Assembly (NCBI RefSeq): GCF_027887165.1
Contig: NC_077228.1
Coordinates: 425,853,535-425,917,534 of the forward strand
Length of the DNA stretch: 64,000 nucleotides
Direction of reading: 5' to 3'
Origin: Monodelphis domestica
Taxonomy: Eukaryota > Chordata > Mammalia > Didelphimorphia > Didelphidae
Shown: piece after piece, positions 44,161 through 55,140 of the stretch
Numbering within the stretch: the first letter of the stretch is position 1
How the letters are laid out: every line of letters begins with the position of its first letter
Made by a program: the position numbers and the translations under genes
The notes under the pieces: model-generated
What the model saw: only the letters and a program-made list of their open reading frames with translations
The model's database searches: none
What the model was told of the DNA's origin: nothing

Positions 44161-46425
44161 GATCAGTGGAAGACTAGTCTCTCCAATGGCTCTTGTAAAC
44201 ATAACCAACTTTGAAATTACAATAATTTGAGGATAAGAGGAAAAGAGAACAAAACCAATGATTGCTAGGTATATTGACAAAAAGTTATTTAGGGGGCAAT
44301 CCCCTTCAGCATAAGGGTATACATACAAAACAAAGGCATTCAATCTCACAGAGTTCAGATTACCACATCCCAAAGTTCACTCTGGATCTTCTGGTGCAGT
44401 GTTTGGTCTGTGGAGTCATCTTCATGATGCCTTCTCCAAACATTTCACCTTCTGGATTCAGAGAGGTAGCATGTTTCTTAACCTATAATTACTCTCAAAA
44501 GAATTAAGAATTTAAGCTTTGCATTTTATAATAATAATGCATTGCCTCTTAAAGAGAGTATTGAAAAACACAGGGATCACATAGGGATGTATGGATAAAT
44601 TATGAGGTATATGAATAAATTAGCAAGAGGAAATAAAAAAAAAACATCAAAAAATCCAAATAAAAGAGAAAAGATAACTTCTGGATGAAATATAGACTAT
44701 CAAAGTCTTATATGTAAAAATTCTAAGTAAAATAAAAATAAATTTATAACAGATCCCTGAATCAAGGCCCAATTAAAGTAATTTCTATCACACAAGTCTA
44801 TAGGACAAAATGAAGTAATATTTCACTTACCCATTTGCAACCAAGACTACAGGAAGTTGCCATACTATAAAAGAGAAAAGGAATTATATTATAGGAGCAA
44901 ATGGGAGCCATGATAGAGCCAGAATAATTGATATCATGTATTTTATGTAGAGTGTGAGGTACAAGAAAGATCTGCATTTAACACATGTTAAACAGCCACA
45001 ACCTCAAGTCTTGCCAGTGATTAAGTCCTTGAGCTCTTTGAGCAGAGTGTCATCAGTCCACATAGGACTGGTTTGTTCTCTTTGGCCTTGTGCTTTATTG
45101 GCACTATGCAAGTATCTTTTTGTTTCTTTGGCAATGTGCAATGGCTCTTTTTGTATTCCCTTCTCCTGGAATCAGACAGAATCATTAAGGAAAGTCCCCC
45201 AAATTTTTTTAACAAACAATGACATCATTTTATAGTCTAAAGCTTTTGAATATACATTAATATTAAAACAAATGTATTTTAAACTTATATTACTGCAAAA
45301 TTAAAAAAAATTAAAGAAAAATATTCTTAATACTGTTGACATGTGCTTCAAATACAAAAAGGAGAGAATAAGTAACTCAGATACTATAGTGCACATGTAA
45401 GGAAAGACAATAATAAAAAAGAGTTTTAAAATGAAAAATATATAACTTACAATCAGTGACACACTGTATCAGCCAAGGAGAAGTAGAATACAAAGGTTTG
45501 TCCTTTGCAAACTTGACCATGATCCACTATGAGGGCAGAGCAAATCATTTTCACAAAGTAACAGTTTTTTTTTATAAAGAACAGCAATACAACAGGTAAT
45601 GTACATTCAAAAAGCATCAAAATCCCCAAAGTTATAATAGCCCATTAAATTACAATAGAAAACAAACCTACTATCATATTTCATGTAAGTTGCTGTATGA
45701 CATAAATAGCCTATGAACTGATGAATATTTGCTACAACTTTTACAGATATAGCAAATCTTTCAACCTTGGCAAACATTTTTATACAAAGTAAAACTTATT
45801 TGGGTATAGAACATCACCAAGAAATTGTTTTGGTGGAAGTAAATTAAACTGAAGAGTTTTGCAGGACCTCTTTTGGCTTCCTGCTTCATAGAAACACATT
45901 GGTATGAACATTTCTTTGTTTCTCTACCTTTAATACAACATTCTTTATAATATAAATATTAAAAAACATACATTCAGAAACCACTAGTTAATTAAAATTA
46001 TTTCTGAAGACCTCTTAGAATTACCATTTAAATTCTTAGCTCGTTAAATTTTTCAAAGGTTGTTAGCCAGATTGAGACCATCCATCATCTATGTGACAAT
46101 TAACAAATGAAAAATGAAAAAAAGCTGTATATGGGCTTTATATATGTGTATATATATATATATGCATACATATATATCTATATATTGTTCAGTACAGTTA
46201 TAAGGGAAAAGTAACAGAATATATCTAATAATTAAAACACAGTAGATTAAATTGATTTGGTGTAACAGAATAGTATTGAATGCATTAATATATGAACTTA
46301 AAACAACAAAATTTAATCTTAAAGCAGACAATCATAAATGCAATAAAATACAGAGACTTTCATAAAACAATGGAGTTTGAAAAGGTTCAAAATTTTCACC
46401 TCCAGTCTCTTTAAAGTTCCTTTCT

Positions 46426-46680
46426 CTATTCATTCAGATTCCTTTTGTCAGAGCTCTTGGATCTCTCATAGTGAGTAAGAACTCCTTGCTGAGCATAGTG
46501 TGAAAGAATCCCAAATTGGATGAATCTTAGAGACTGGGCAGGCCCAAATGGCAAAGGGCTGTAGGGAGCTGAATTTCTACCCTGAATCTCAAGCAAGATA
46601 AGTGAAAGGATCAGTGCACTCATGAATGGTAGAAGTTGTTTGAAATAAACAAGGTCCTGCTCTTTCATAGAATATGTCAT
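46426..46680 (-). CDS. 84-codon frame with signal-peptide-like start, inside LTR element
   Basis: Product unknown. It is the first substantial frame downstream of the element's leader. About residues 14-33 form an uninterrupted hydrophobic stretch (leucine/isoleucine rich) preceded by an acidic/basic start and followed by a polar tail ending in charged residues, the layout of a secreted or single-span membrane peptide. The start codon has A at -3. It lies 33 bases after a 27-base polypurine run on the minus strand. I recognise no domain, and no cysteine pattern suggests a known peptide family. Frame size is close to what chance could give, so it may not be expressed. Confidence 0.25.
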   Translation of the reverse strand: MTYSMKEQDLVYFKQLLPFMSALILSLILLEIQGRNSAPYSPLPFGPAQSLRFIQFGILSHYAQQGVLTHYERSKSSDKRNLNE

Positions 46681-46713
46681 GCTTGTAATTTTACTTCTTT
46701 TTTGGAAGAGTAA

Positions 46714-46740
46714 CTTCCTTCTTCCCTTCCCCTTCCCCCC
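46714..46740 (-). other. Second polypurine run in LTR element
   Basis: The plus strand is all C and T over 27 bases, so the minus strand is pure purine, ending in GGAAG. It is not followed by an LTR. It could be a second priming site or simply low-complexity DNA. Confidence 0.4.
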
Positions 46741-47270
46741 TAAGGTAAAATGCTAGGGAACTGTTTGTTTTCCCAGCCACGTGGAGAGGGAGTTAGGATG
46801 GTAATCATTGCCTAAGGAAAATGCACCCTGGTTTTTACCAGTTGCCTGGAGAGCAGCTCCAAGTTTGTGAGTTCCTAAGATACAGAGGCAGTTATTATAG
46901 CTACCAGCAGGAACAAAGTTGGGGCAGGGGCTGAGGCTGGAGCAGAAGCAGGAGCAGGACTAGGACCAAGCAGGATAGGCATCAGTAACCAAAGGCAGCA
47001 GTGAGGAACTCGGAACTTGGGCTCAAGCAGATGGGTGAGAGAAGATGCTTATCTCGTCTCAGCCAAGAGTCCCCCAGCTAAAAATAGCCAAGCTGGTAGG
47101 GAGAGAAACTAGGAAAAAAGTAGGAAAAGAAAAAGGCAGCAGCTCCAAAGAGAGTTTGGTGTTCTCTCAGAGTTTGTGAGGGTGAGTGGGTGGGTGAAAA
47201 GCCTTGGAAGGAGAAACGTGGCTTAAAAAAGTTTATCTTGGCTATCTTTAAAAAATTGAGAGTTGTTTCT

Positions 47271-47288
47271 CATCACTTCTGGTTGCCA
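47271..47288 (-). other. Putative primer-binding site
   Basis: Minus strand TGGCAACCAGAAGTGATG starts three bases after the LTR's terminal CA. Retroelement primer sites begin with TGG (complement of tRNA CCA). The tRNA was not identified. Confidence 0.6.
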
Positions 47289-47291
47289 AAA

Positions 47292-47586
47292 TGTAAAAAT
47301 TAAAATAAATGTCAAATAATAAAAATATTATATTTTAAGAGATTTATTAATGATCATTAGAAATTAAGGAATAAAGAGGATACAAAATAAAGACCATGTG
47401 GCCATGGTTGATTAGCCTTTTTAAAACCCCACCTTACCACTGCCATCATGCTTGCTGAAAACCAAAAAGAGCATGGGATCCTCCACCTTATATCCCCTGT
47501 CTACAGGAAGTATGTAACAATAAGAATTCAGTGGGCTTCTAGGAAATGTAGTTCTTTTTTTAGGGTAACAGATTTTCAGTTATGCA
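47292..47586 (-). mobile_element. 5' LTR of the minus-strand LTR element
   Basis: Plus strand TGTAAAAATTAAAATAAATG ... GATTTTCAGTTATGCA, 295 bp, TG...CA. Poly(A) signal on the minus strand in CATTAATAAATCTC near 47340. Shares GTCTACAGGAAGTA, TCAGTGGGCT and GGAAATGTAGTT with the 3' LTR and with the solo LTR at 5401. The right flank CTAG has no convincing match at the far end of the element, where a SINE landed. A 74-codon plus frame at 47448-47672 crosses it by chance. Confidence 0.78.
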
Positions 47587-47589
47587 CTA

Positions 47590-48539
47590 GATATTCAGTA
47601 GGTGCTAGATTTCTACTTCCTAAATTGATTGATTATTATATAACTTACATAGTTGTTGGTTTTTTCCCCTAATCTACATTGATCTTTAAGTTTCAGTACC
47701 TTAAGAATAACCCTTCTCTAATCTGTGGTGCCAATGACCTGGTCTTGAATTGAAAAGATACCTTTAATTTGCATAAACAAATCTGGCCAACTTAGCCATC
47801 TGTTCAAAATTTCTTTGTCACCATATTATGGGCTGAGTTCATGCAGTTGTCATTCTTGGATTTTAAACTTTTCATAGGCTCCATTCTGACGGCAAACAAC
47901 TATTAGTAATGTTAACCAAATCCAGTGACAAGTACCCATTATCAACCAAGACTATTGCTCTGTGAAGTGATATCTGTTTATGCCAAAAGTGTTTTCATTG
48001 CTCTCAAAATCATTTATCAGGTGCTTTATCAGTGTCCATCAGTCCTCCTCCTTTTTGACAAGGAAGTCTTCATCTTTATATAGTTCATTACTGTTAGTTT
48101 ATACCTCAAAAAGACACTTCAAGTGCATATCCAAATACAGATCTGGACCAGATTTGGACTAAAGCCTCTTCTTTAAATTATAGAGGGTATTAATAGTTGT
48201 GATTCTTATTCTAATAAGCACCCACTATATTTTTAAATGACCAAACCCATCATCTCAGCAAGTTGTGACAGTGATTTATAAAAATACATGATATGAAATT
48301 TAATTTCACCATTTGAGATGTTGTTAGAAAATGCAATGTAAGTCCCCATTTCTATCAATATATCAGTCAAAATGTGTAATTGTGTACCACTGAAAAGAAA
48401 ACTTTCTAATAGGTCTGTAGCTGAAACTCATTCAGAACAACAAGTTTCATAATTAGCTCTATAGCACCAGGGCTGAATTGGATTATAGGTTTTAAAGTCA
48501 GAAACAACCTATGAGACCATCAACTTTAAACCTTGAAAG
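47590..48539. other. Unassigned sequence
   Basis: No gene or repeat recognised. Confidence 0.35.
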
Positions 48540-48738
48540 CAGGATTCTTAACATTTCATGTGTGTGTCACAGATCCCTTTGGCAGTCTGGTGAAACTTAA
48601 GGAAATTTGTAATTGAAGTAAATATCAAAACCATTAGTGGCTAGGGAAAATATATACTTTTTCATCAGCTTGGTGGACATACTGAAATCTATCCACCAGC
48701 CTCTTTGGAGTCCATGACCTCCAGATTAAGAATGCCTG
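48540..48738. mobile_element. hAT-type MITE
   Basis: Starts CAGGATTCTTAACATTTCAT and ends CCAGATTAAGAATGCCTG, so its ends form inverted CAGG(N)(N)TTCTTAA termini. Contains CACAGATCCCTTTGGCAGTC and TGGTGAAACTTAAGG. About 199 bp; flanking duplication not clear. Confidence 0.6.
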
Positions 48739-48745
48739 ACCTAAG

Positions 48746-48920
48746 GCAGAGATGCCAAACATGTGTCCTTCATGTTGCCCAAACAGTCTGAATGCAGTCT
48801 AAACAGGATTAATATGTAATTAGAAGATATTTAATAACATAATTAATAATAAAATAAAATACAGATAGCATTAACATGTGGTTTTCTACCACAATATTTT
48901 ATTTGAGTTTGACACCATCG
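48746..48920 (+). mobile_element. hAT non-autonomous element
   Basis: GCAGAGATGCCAAACATGTG start and TTTGAGTTTGACACCATCG end are approximate inverted termini. The body ATATGTAATTAGAAGATATT, TAACATGTGGTTTTCTACCA matches 41788-41948 (reversed) and part of 5250-5400. Confidence 0.65.
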
Positions 48921-50634
48921 CCCTTTAAAGGTCATATACTGGATAGGTTGGAATACTGGAATCCTGGAAAGCAACTGCAGTGAGGGAAGGGAAATTGTAT
49001 ATGCACAATTTGTACAAGATCAGGCAACTTTAGAGATCCAATTTCATGAACTTGTGCCTAACCTTGGACTATATTTTTGTTTGGCTCTGGATTCTATTGC
49101 TTTCCAAGAGCTAAACTGTTCTCCTGGGTCTGAGATTCTTTATTTGCTTAACATCTTAAAATAGCTATTTTGATAAATGCCCCTTGCCCCAGATGATCCA
49201 CCTTTTGCTACTGACCCATCATAAACACAGGCATTATTTCTGTGTATTTACCTTGTATTGTCCCACCCAGATCAGAATAGCCTATAAACACTTAGGAAGT
49301 GTCATGGAAGGTTTTAAGCTATTTTTTTTAAATGGGGCATGCTCTTTATTCCAAATGAGGTTGAGAATGGGGATCAGGAAGATGACAAACACTTGAAAAT
49401 GTGTTTAATAAAGAACTCATCATTGTATTTCAATACATTGCTTTCATTCTTTTCCCTCTAATTTTATAGGAATCATTTGGACTCCTAATTGCCTGTTCTC
49501 CTCCATTCAACAAAAAGAATTAGTGTTTCCTCAGGCTAGCTTCCTTTACATTTCTATACACTATTTTTCTGAGATGGATTATCATGAGAGCAATTCAAGC
49601 CAAAGGGAGATCATAGCCCTGATATATACTCATAACTTTTCTAGCCATAGTTTAAAATTAAATTTGGGGATACGGAAGTAGAATTTTGCAAAGAATATCA
49701 CCCATCAAGGCTTCTACCCCTAGAAAAACTCTCAAGAGAAGGCTAGAATTATTTAACTTCAAAAACTATTAATGTCAGAGAAATTTTCTCTTTGAATGAT
49801 ATGTAGATCTTGGATAGACAGAAGGAGAAAATAAGTTGAGACCTTGTTTGTAGATATAAGAGACTCCAGTTGAGGCACATTGCATATTAATTAATTAATT
49901 AATTTAGTTAATTATTGTGGTATTTAATTTTGCTGAACTTCTTTTTCTCCCTTTCTGGACAGGGGAGAAAAGATTTATTCTGAAATTAAAGTTATATTAA
50001 AAACAAGAAAATAGCAATAAAACCTAAATTTTTAAATGAGTGAAAAAGGAGAGGGAATTCTTGACTAGGACTGAAGACAAGAAAATAGGAATGAGCTTGA
50101 CATGTTTATGAGATAAATGAAGATGGGGATAACCTTACCAGAGTTGGGGGGAGTGTATTAGGTAATTTTGACTAATGACATTTGAATTGCTTTCTAAAAT
50201 GTTGTAAATAATTGGAAACCATAAATTTGAAGAATTATAAAATTTTCAATACTAACTTATTCAGGGGAAATGTATGTCTTTGTCATTCTAATTAATTCAT
50301 TTTCCTTTAACTCTTTCTGGTCACTTAAATTTAAAATTAAAAGGGAGTTATATACATATGTAAGGGAAAGAAAGCCTTCACACTAGGGCATGATCATCTG
50401 GTCAAAGGAGTACATACACAGTTATTCCTAGTATTTAATTTGATAAAAAATAGTTTGCTAGTTGAGATAGATATGCTACACTGAGATACAATTATGTTGA
50501 AAAAGACTCTGGAATTCATTCATGCAAAGTGAATCAGAATCACAATAATTAGATTTTGTTTTATTCTAGGTGAATTTTGCCTTTGGATCCAAGAAGTTAG
50601 AGACTAAATATTTCTGAGAACTGCATTGCACAGT
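48921..50634. other. Long unassigned stretch
   Basis: I see no exon, RNA gene or clear repeat across 1.7 kb, apart from a TTAA-rich run at 49887-49915. A 70-codon frame at 49184-49396 has no domain. Confidence 0.35.
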
Positions 50635-50735
50635 TAAACATTCCATTTCACAGATGAAGAAACTAAATCACAGAAAGATTAAATTGCTCAAATCTTGGAG
50701 GTAGTGAACTGATCCTAACTAAGCAGCCCATTAGA
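50635..50735 (+). repeat. MIR-type SINE fragment
   Basis: CATTTCACAGATGAAGAAAC then AAATTGCTCAAATCTTGGAG; CORE-SINE 3' half. Confidence 0.5.
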
Positions 50736-51373
50736 TAATAAGGATACATACAAATATTGTAGACATTTATTAAAATTATTTTGTGCTTATGTTCATTTCT
50801 ACTCTATCAGCATAGATAAAAGCTCATTTTTGTATCCCATTCAAAATATACTTTTGTTTTTCAGACTCTCTCCACAATCACTTTTATCACCACCACCACT
50901 ACACAGCGCAAATGTACTTTTCCTATTATATTACAATGCTCTTTGAATTACATATTGTTAGGCATTTAGAACTCTTCAGTGAAAAGTAATGTGTAACCCA
51001 AAATAGAGTTCTTTTTACAAGTAGGAATACTAGTATTATAATAATTGAGAAAGACAGAAAGGAATTAAACAGTACTTCTCTTACAGAAGAGCCAAATATA
51101 TTCTTTTCTATTCTAAGAGCTTTTCCCCAGCTAGCTAATTAAGACAGGAATTAACAGTTCTATACATACATATACTGGGAGGTTTGGGGAAAATAATTGT
51201 TAGTTATCCCTTGATAACTCTCTTCAAATATTTGATGGGTTGTCATGTGGCACAACAATTAGACATTCTGGGTATAGAAGAGGGATTAGTCATATATAGT
51301 TTTAGAAGAAATGATAACTAGAAATGATAGCTAGAAGTTAAACACAAATCATTTTTAACTAAATATTATATGC
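50736..51373. other. Unassigned sequence
   Basis: No gene or repeat assigned. Confidence 0.35.
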
Positions 51374-53401
51374 TTTTTTAAAATTTAGAATATTTTTCTA
51401 TGATTCCATGATTTATGGATTTATGATTTCCCCATCCCTCTTCCCTCCCAACCCCCTGGGGCCGATGAACAATTCCACTGGGTTAGATATATATCATTGT
51501 TCAAAACCTATTTACATGTAATTCATATTTGCAATAGAGTGACCTTTTAACATCAAAACCCTAGGCATATTCCTATCAAACTAAATAATCGATCATATGT
51601 TTGTCTTCTGCATTTCTTTTTCCACAGTTCTTTCTCTGGATATGGATAGGGTTCTTTCTCATAAGTTCCTTTGCATTGTCCAATAGCACTGCTGCTAGTG
51701 TGGAAGGTCCATTATATTCAATTATGCCATAATGTATCAGTCACTGTGTACAATGTTCTCCTGGTTCTGTTCCTTTCCCTCTGCATCAATTCCTGGAGGT
51801 CTTTCCAGTTCACATGGAATTCCTCCAGTTCATTATTCCTTTCAGCACATTAATATTCCATCATCACCAGATATCACAATTTGCTTAGTCAATCCCCAGT
51901 CAATGTACACCCTCTCATTTTTCAATTTTTTGTTACCACAAAGAGTGTGGCTATAAATATTTTTGTACAAGTCTTTTTTTCTTATTTTCTCTTTGGGGTA
52001 CAAACCCAGCAGTGGTATGACTGGATGAAAGGGTAGGCTTTCCTTTTAAGCCTTTTGGGCATAATTTCAAATTGCCCTACAGAATGGTTGGACCAATTCA
52101 TAACTCCACAAGTAGTATATTAGGGTCCTAATTTTGATACATCCCCTCCAACATTTATCACTTTCCTTTGCTGCCATATCAGCCTTTTTCCTTCAATCTC
52201 TGTGTGTCATCTTCCCTCAGATATATTTCTTGTAAACAACATATAGTAGGATTCTGGTTTTTAATCTATTCTGCTATCTGCTTCCCTTTAATGGGTGAGT
52301 TCATCTCATTAACATTCAATGTTATGATTACTGACTGTGTATTGCCCTCCATCATATTATGCTCTTTAAATCCTGCTTATTCCCTTTCTTGCTGATCCTC
52401 CTCACCAGTTCTTTGCTTTTTGTCATCCACTCCAGTTTCCCCTTCCCCCAATTACCTCCCCCTTCCCTTGTCTTATTTCCCTTCTATTTCTCTGGGGAAG
52501 AAGATAGAATGCTATTACCCTACTTAGTAGGATAAGATAGAATTCAATGCCCCATTGAGTCTCCATAAAAATTCTTTAGCGTTAGGCGTGTTTTTGTTGT
52601 TTGCTCATTTTTCCTATCTAATTATAGGTAGTTTTGGGGGGGATGATGTGATAGTCTAAGGGCTGAGAGCTCTGAAAGCCACCCCACCTTGCTGATTCAA
52701 TTGGCCCTGGTGATGCTGATAGTTTAAAGACTTGCCTCAGGTTTAGGTGTAAGCTTTTGATCTAACTCTGATATTCATCAGTTCAGGGGCTGATCAAATG
52801 CTACCCACAGGCTTCTTCCAAAGTTTTGGGTCTCACTGTATACTTGATCCAATGAGGCACACATTATTGTCCTGTATTGGATCTCTGCCCTGAACTTTAG
52901 GGAAAAGGATCAGTACTTAGTACTTAGTATTATCATCCACCCCAAAGTGTGAACTAAGTCCTTGTCCCATGCCCAGACTAGAATTCCCTGGGCTGGGGCT
53001 CTGGACTTCTCCACAGGTTTGAAATTTCAAAGAGGTATGGGTTGGCTTATACCATTATTTTCTCACATAGGGTCTAAGGATATGAATGTTGGCTTGGGCA
53101 TATGTTCCAAACCTTAGACAACAGATATAGAGAGGGGGTCTGTGGCATGCTCTTGGCTTTGCTCTTCTCTCCTTGTTATAGCTTCTTGCTGGCTCTGCTC
53201 TCCTCTCACCCCAGTGCCCCAGATGTTCATTGCCTACCTTTAGGGTTTCTCTTTTCTTGAAAGTTGTTTCATTTTGTCTCCTTGTTACTTCTTTCACTCC
53301 TATATTCATTTTGTGGTAATATTTTAATATTGGTTGTAGAGGATTCTCATGGTGGCACAGAGCTTCTGAGAATTACTCTGCCATCTTGGCTCCTTTCCCA
53401 G
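51374..53401 (-). mobile_element. L1 with 5' end kept and most of ORF2 deleted, antisense
   Basis: On the minus strand it begins GGGAAAGGAGCCAAGATGGC, the start of a marsupial-type L1 5' UTR, and runs through about 800 bp of 5' UTR. A possible ORF1 start (ATGAGCAAACAACAAAAACA) is followed almost at once by stops. Then comes an N-terminal endonuclease fragment of ORF2 around 52160-52330 (NVNEMNSPIKGKQ, then NQNPTICCLQE), and directly after it the C-terminal end and 3' UTR (51400-52150; CTACTGGG-type block near 52010), ending in a plus-strand T-run at 51374. ORF1 and the reverse transcriptase are therefore missing. The 84-codon frame at 53055-53309 is 5' UTR. Confidence 0.85.
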
Positions 53402-54179
53402 ACGACTGCATTTTAAGATAAATATTAAGGATTTTCTAAAAAAAATTTTTTTGCCTGTCTGAAAATAGAAATCAGACTGACTCCATATAAACATAGGCAA
53501 TTGAGTTCTTATTTGGTATGTTTATAAAGGGTTTCTTGATTTCTCCAAGAATGGATGAGATGACCTTCTTACCCAGAAATTCAGAGATTCTTTTAGTCTA
53601 TCATCATCATTGATTAATCAGTTAATCAATGAACAAACTTTTAATGTAGTGGTTAATGAAATGGAAAGTAGGCATACAATGACAAAAACAAAATATACCT
53701 TGCCCTCAAAAAATGTTGTCTATTAGTGTAATGGTAGTGTGTCTAACTTTATCAATAAAATATGCAATACCCACAACAATAGTTTAAAGAGAATACACTC
53801 TACAATGATTCTGTGAAAATAGACATGAGAGCTTTAAGATAAATATTTTACATAAAAAACATTTCACTTATTTCTGTACTTTTTGCATGTTTTATTGTTA
53901 CTTAGTAATTGAAAATTTTAGGCAATAGTTTTCTTTTCCATCATCTTGGCATATTTACCTGTCAAGATTTCTCACTGGAACCTATCTCTTTTAATATCTA
54001 AATTATATTTTGTAGTAAATTAATGCCAAAAGGAAGCCTACTCACTTTGTGGGGGCAGCAGGTGATACCATTAGTGAAACAACTCTTAGATCATGTAATT
54101 AATAGCATTGCAGGCCCTTGTGATTTGAAAAGTTATCCTGCTAGGACATAATCAGGTAATTTTTTTTTTGCTTTTATAA
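53402..54179. other. Unassigned sequence
   Basis: No gene or repeat recognised. Confidence 0.35.
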
Positions 54180-54340
54180 TTTATCAGCAAGAAGAAATGT
54201 GCCATATTGGACAGACTGTTCATGATTTTTGAGTCAGAAAGACCTGGATTCATATTCTACCCTTGTGTGATCATAAAAACATCATTTAATCTGTAAGCAT
54301 CCCTAAGCCACTTTGGAAAATTCTAAGTTAGAGATAAATT
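54180..54340 (+). repeat. CORE-SINE head, decayed
   Basis: TTTGAGTCAGAAAGACCTGG, ATTCATATTCTACCCTTGTG (box B region) then ATCATTTAATCTGTAAGCAT. Head-half only. Confidence 0.5.
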
Positions 54341-54599
54341 GCTCCATTTTCATGGAAGGAATTTCCACAATGAAAATTTTCCATCAATAAAGTCATAGGT
54401 ATGGGATAGGGATAGGAGAGAGAATCTGAATCTGAGATCTGTATAACGATGGAATTCTCTCTACCAATGTATCTTGACATCTTCTCTAAAACTTTGTCTT
54501 AGAGAGTCATAGAGAAATCTAAGTGGTTAAATTATTTGCCTGAGGTCATGCAGTTAGTATGTATCAAAGACTCAATATGCCAGAGGTCCTTTTTGTGGC

Positions 54600-54715
54600 C
54601 TTTTAGAAAGAATGCTAAATAAGAATATTGTGGAGGGGGTTGGCTTGTAATTCTATTGTCCCAAAGACTACCATGTATTGTTTTTCTTCTTGAACCCCAA
54701 ATACTAATCCATTAC
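54600..54715 (+). repeat. Local direct repeat, copy 1
   Basis: GAAAGAATGCTAAATAAGAA, TGGAGGGGGTTGGCTTGTAA and TTTTTCTTCTTGAACCCCAA pair with copy 2 at 55978-56086. Divergence is moderate (by eye about three quarters of positions agree). Confidence 0.6.
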
Positions 54716-54769
54716 ACTAAAAAAGCCAAAAAATGTGGATTATGTATTTAACCTTGAAAAATGATGCAA

Positions 54770-54940
54770 CTTTACCTTTTGTGATGTTCTGAGATTTGCA
54801 AAATTCTTTGTACATAGCTCATTCGAGTCTTATTACAACCAAATAAGATAGGCCCTATTATATTATTATTTTGCAGATGAGGAAACTGAAATTTCCCTTT
54901 GGTCACATACGTAGGGTATATCTGAGGCAGGATTCCTAAT
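54770..54940 (+). repeat. MIR/THER-type SINE
   Basis: GATTTGCAAAATTCTTTGTA, TTTTGCAGATGAGGAAACTG and CTGAGGCAGGATTCCTAATT follow the SINE order. It ends where the left arm of the large inverted repeat begins. Confidence 0.65.
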
Positions 54941-54945
54941 TTCTT

Positions 54946-55140
54946 TAACGAAGTAGAACTATGTTTAAACATGGTATAGTCCTTCATGTTGTAGTAGAAT
55001 AGCTTACATTTTGTGGGCTATGTCAGATTATAGAAGGGCTGACATAGTCATACTTCAGTCTGACATAGCCCACAAAATGTAAGCCATTCTACTACAATAT
55101 GAAGGATTTTACCATGTTTAAACATAGTTCTACTTTGTTA
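54946..55140 (+). repeat. Large near-perfect inverted repeat (82-bp arms, 31-bp loop)
   Basis: The left arm 54946-55027 and right arm 55059-55140 are reverse complements at 77 of 82 positions. Key pieces: left ACTATGTTTAAACATGGTAT and TTACATTTTGTGGGCTATGT; right ACATAGCCCACAAAATGTAA and TACCATGTTTAAACATAGTT. In a plus-strand transcript three of the five differences would be G-U wobbles, leaving one U-U and one A-C mismatch. The loop is 55028-55058. No transposon termini or TA/8-bp duplication are evident. It may be a palindrome made by replication template switching, a MITE, or a hairpin RNA source. Confidence 0.93.

Larger units (their letters stand above)
44161..47270 (-). mobile_element. 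Internal region of a gene-poor LTR element
   Basis: About 3.1 kb between two related, same-orientation LTRs. I see no protease, reverse transcriptase, integrase or envelope motif in any frame. The first 600 bp after the primer-binding site (46690-47270) is leader-like and richer in G and C. The rest is AT-rich and full of stops, resembling untranslated sequence more than decayed gag-pol. Short minus-strand frames at 44140-44373, 45021-45215 and 46089-46331 have no recognised domain. It may be a non-autonomous element moved by another virus's proteins, or one that replaced its genes with other DNA. Confidence 0.6.
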
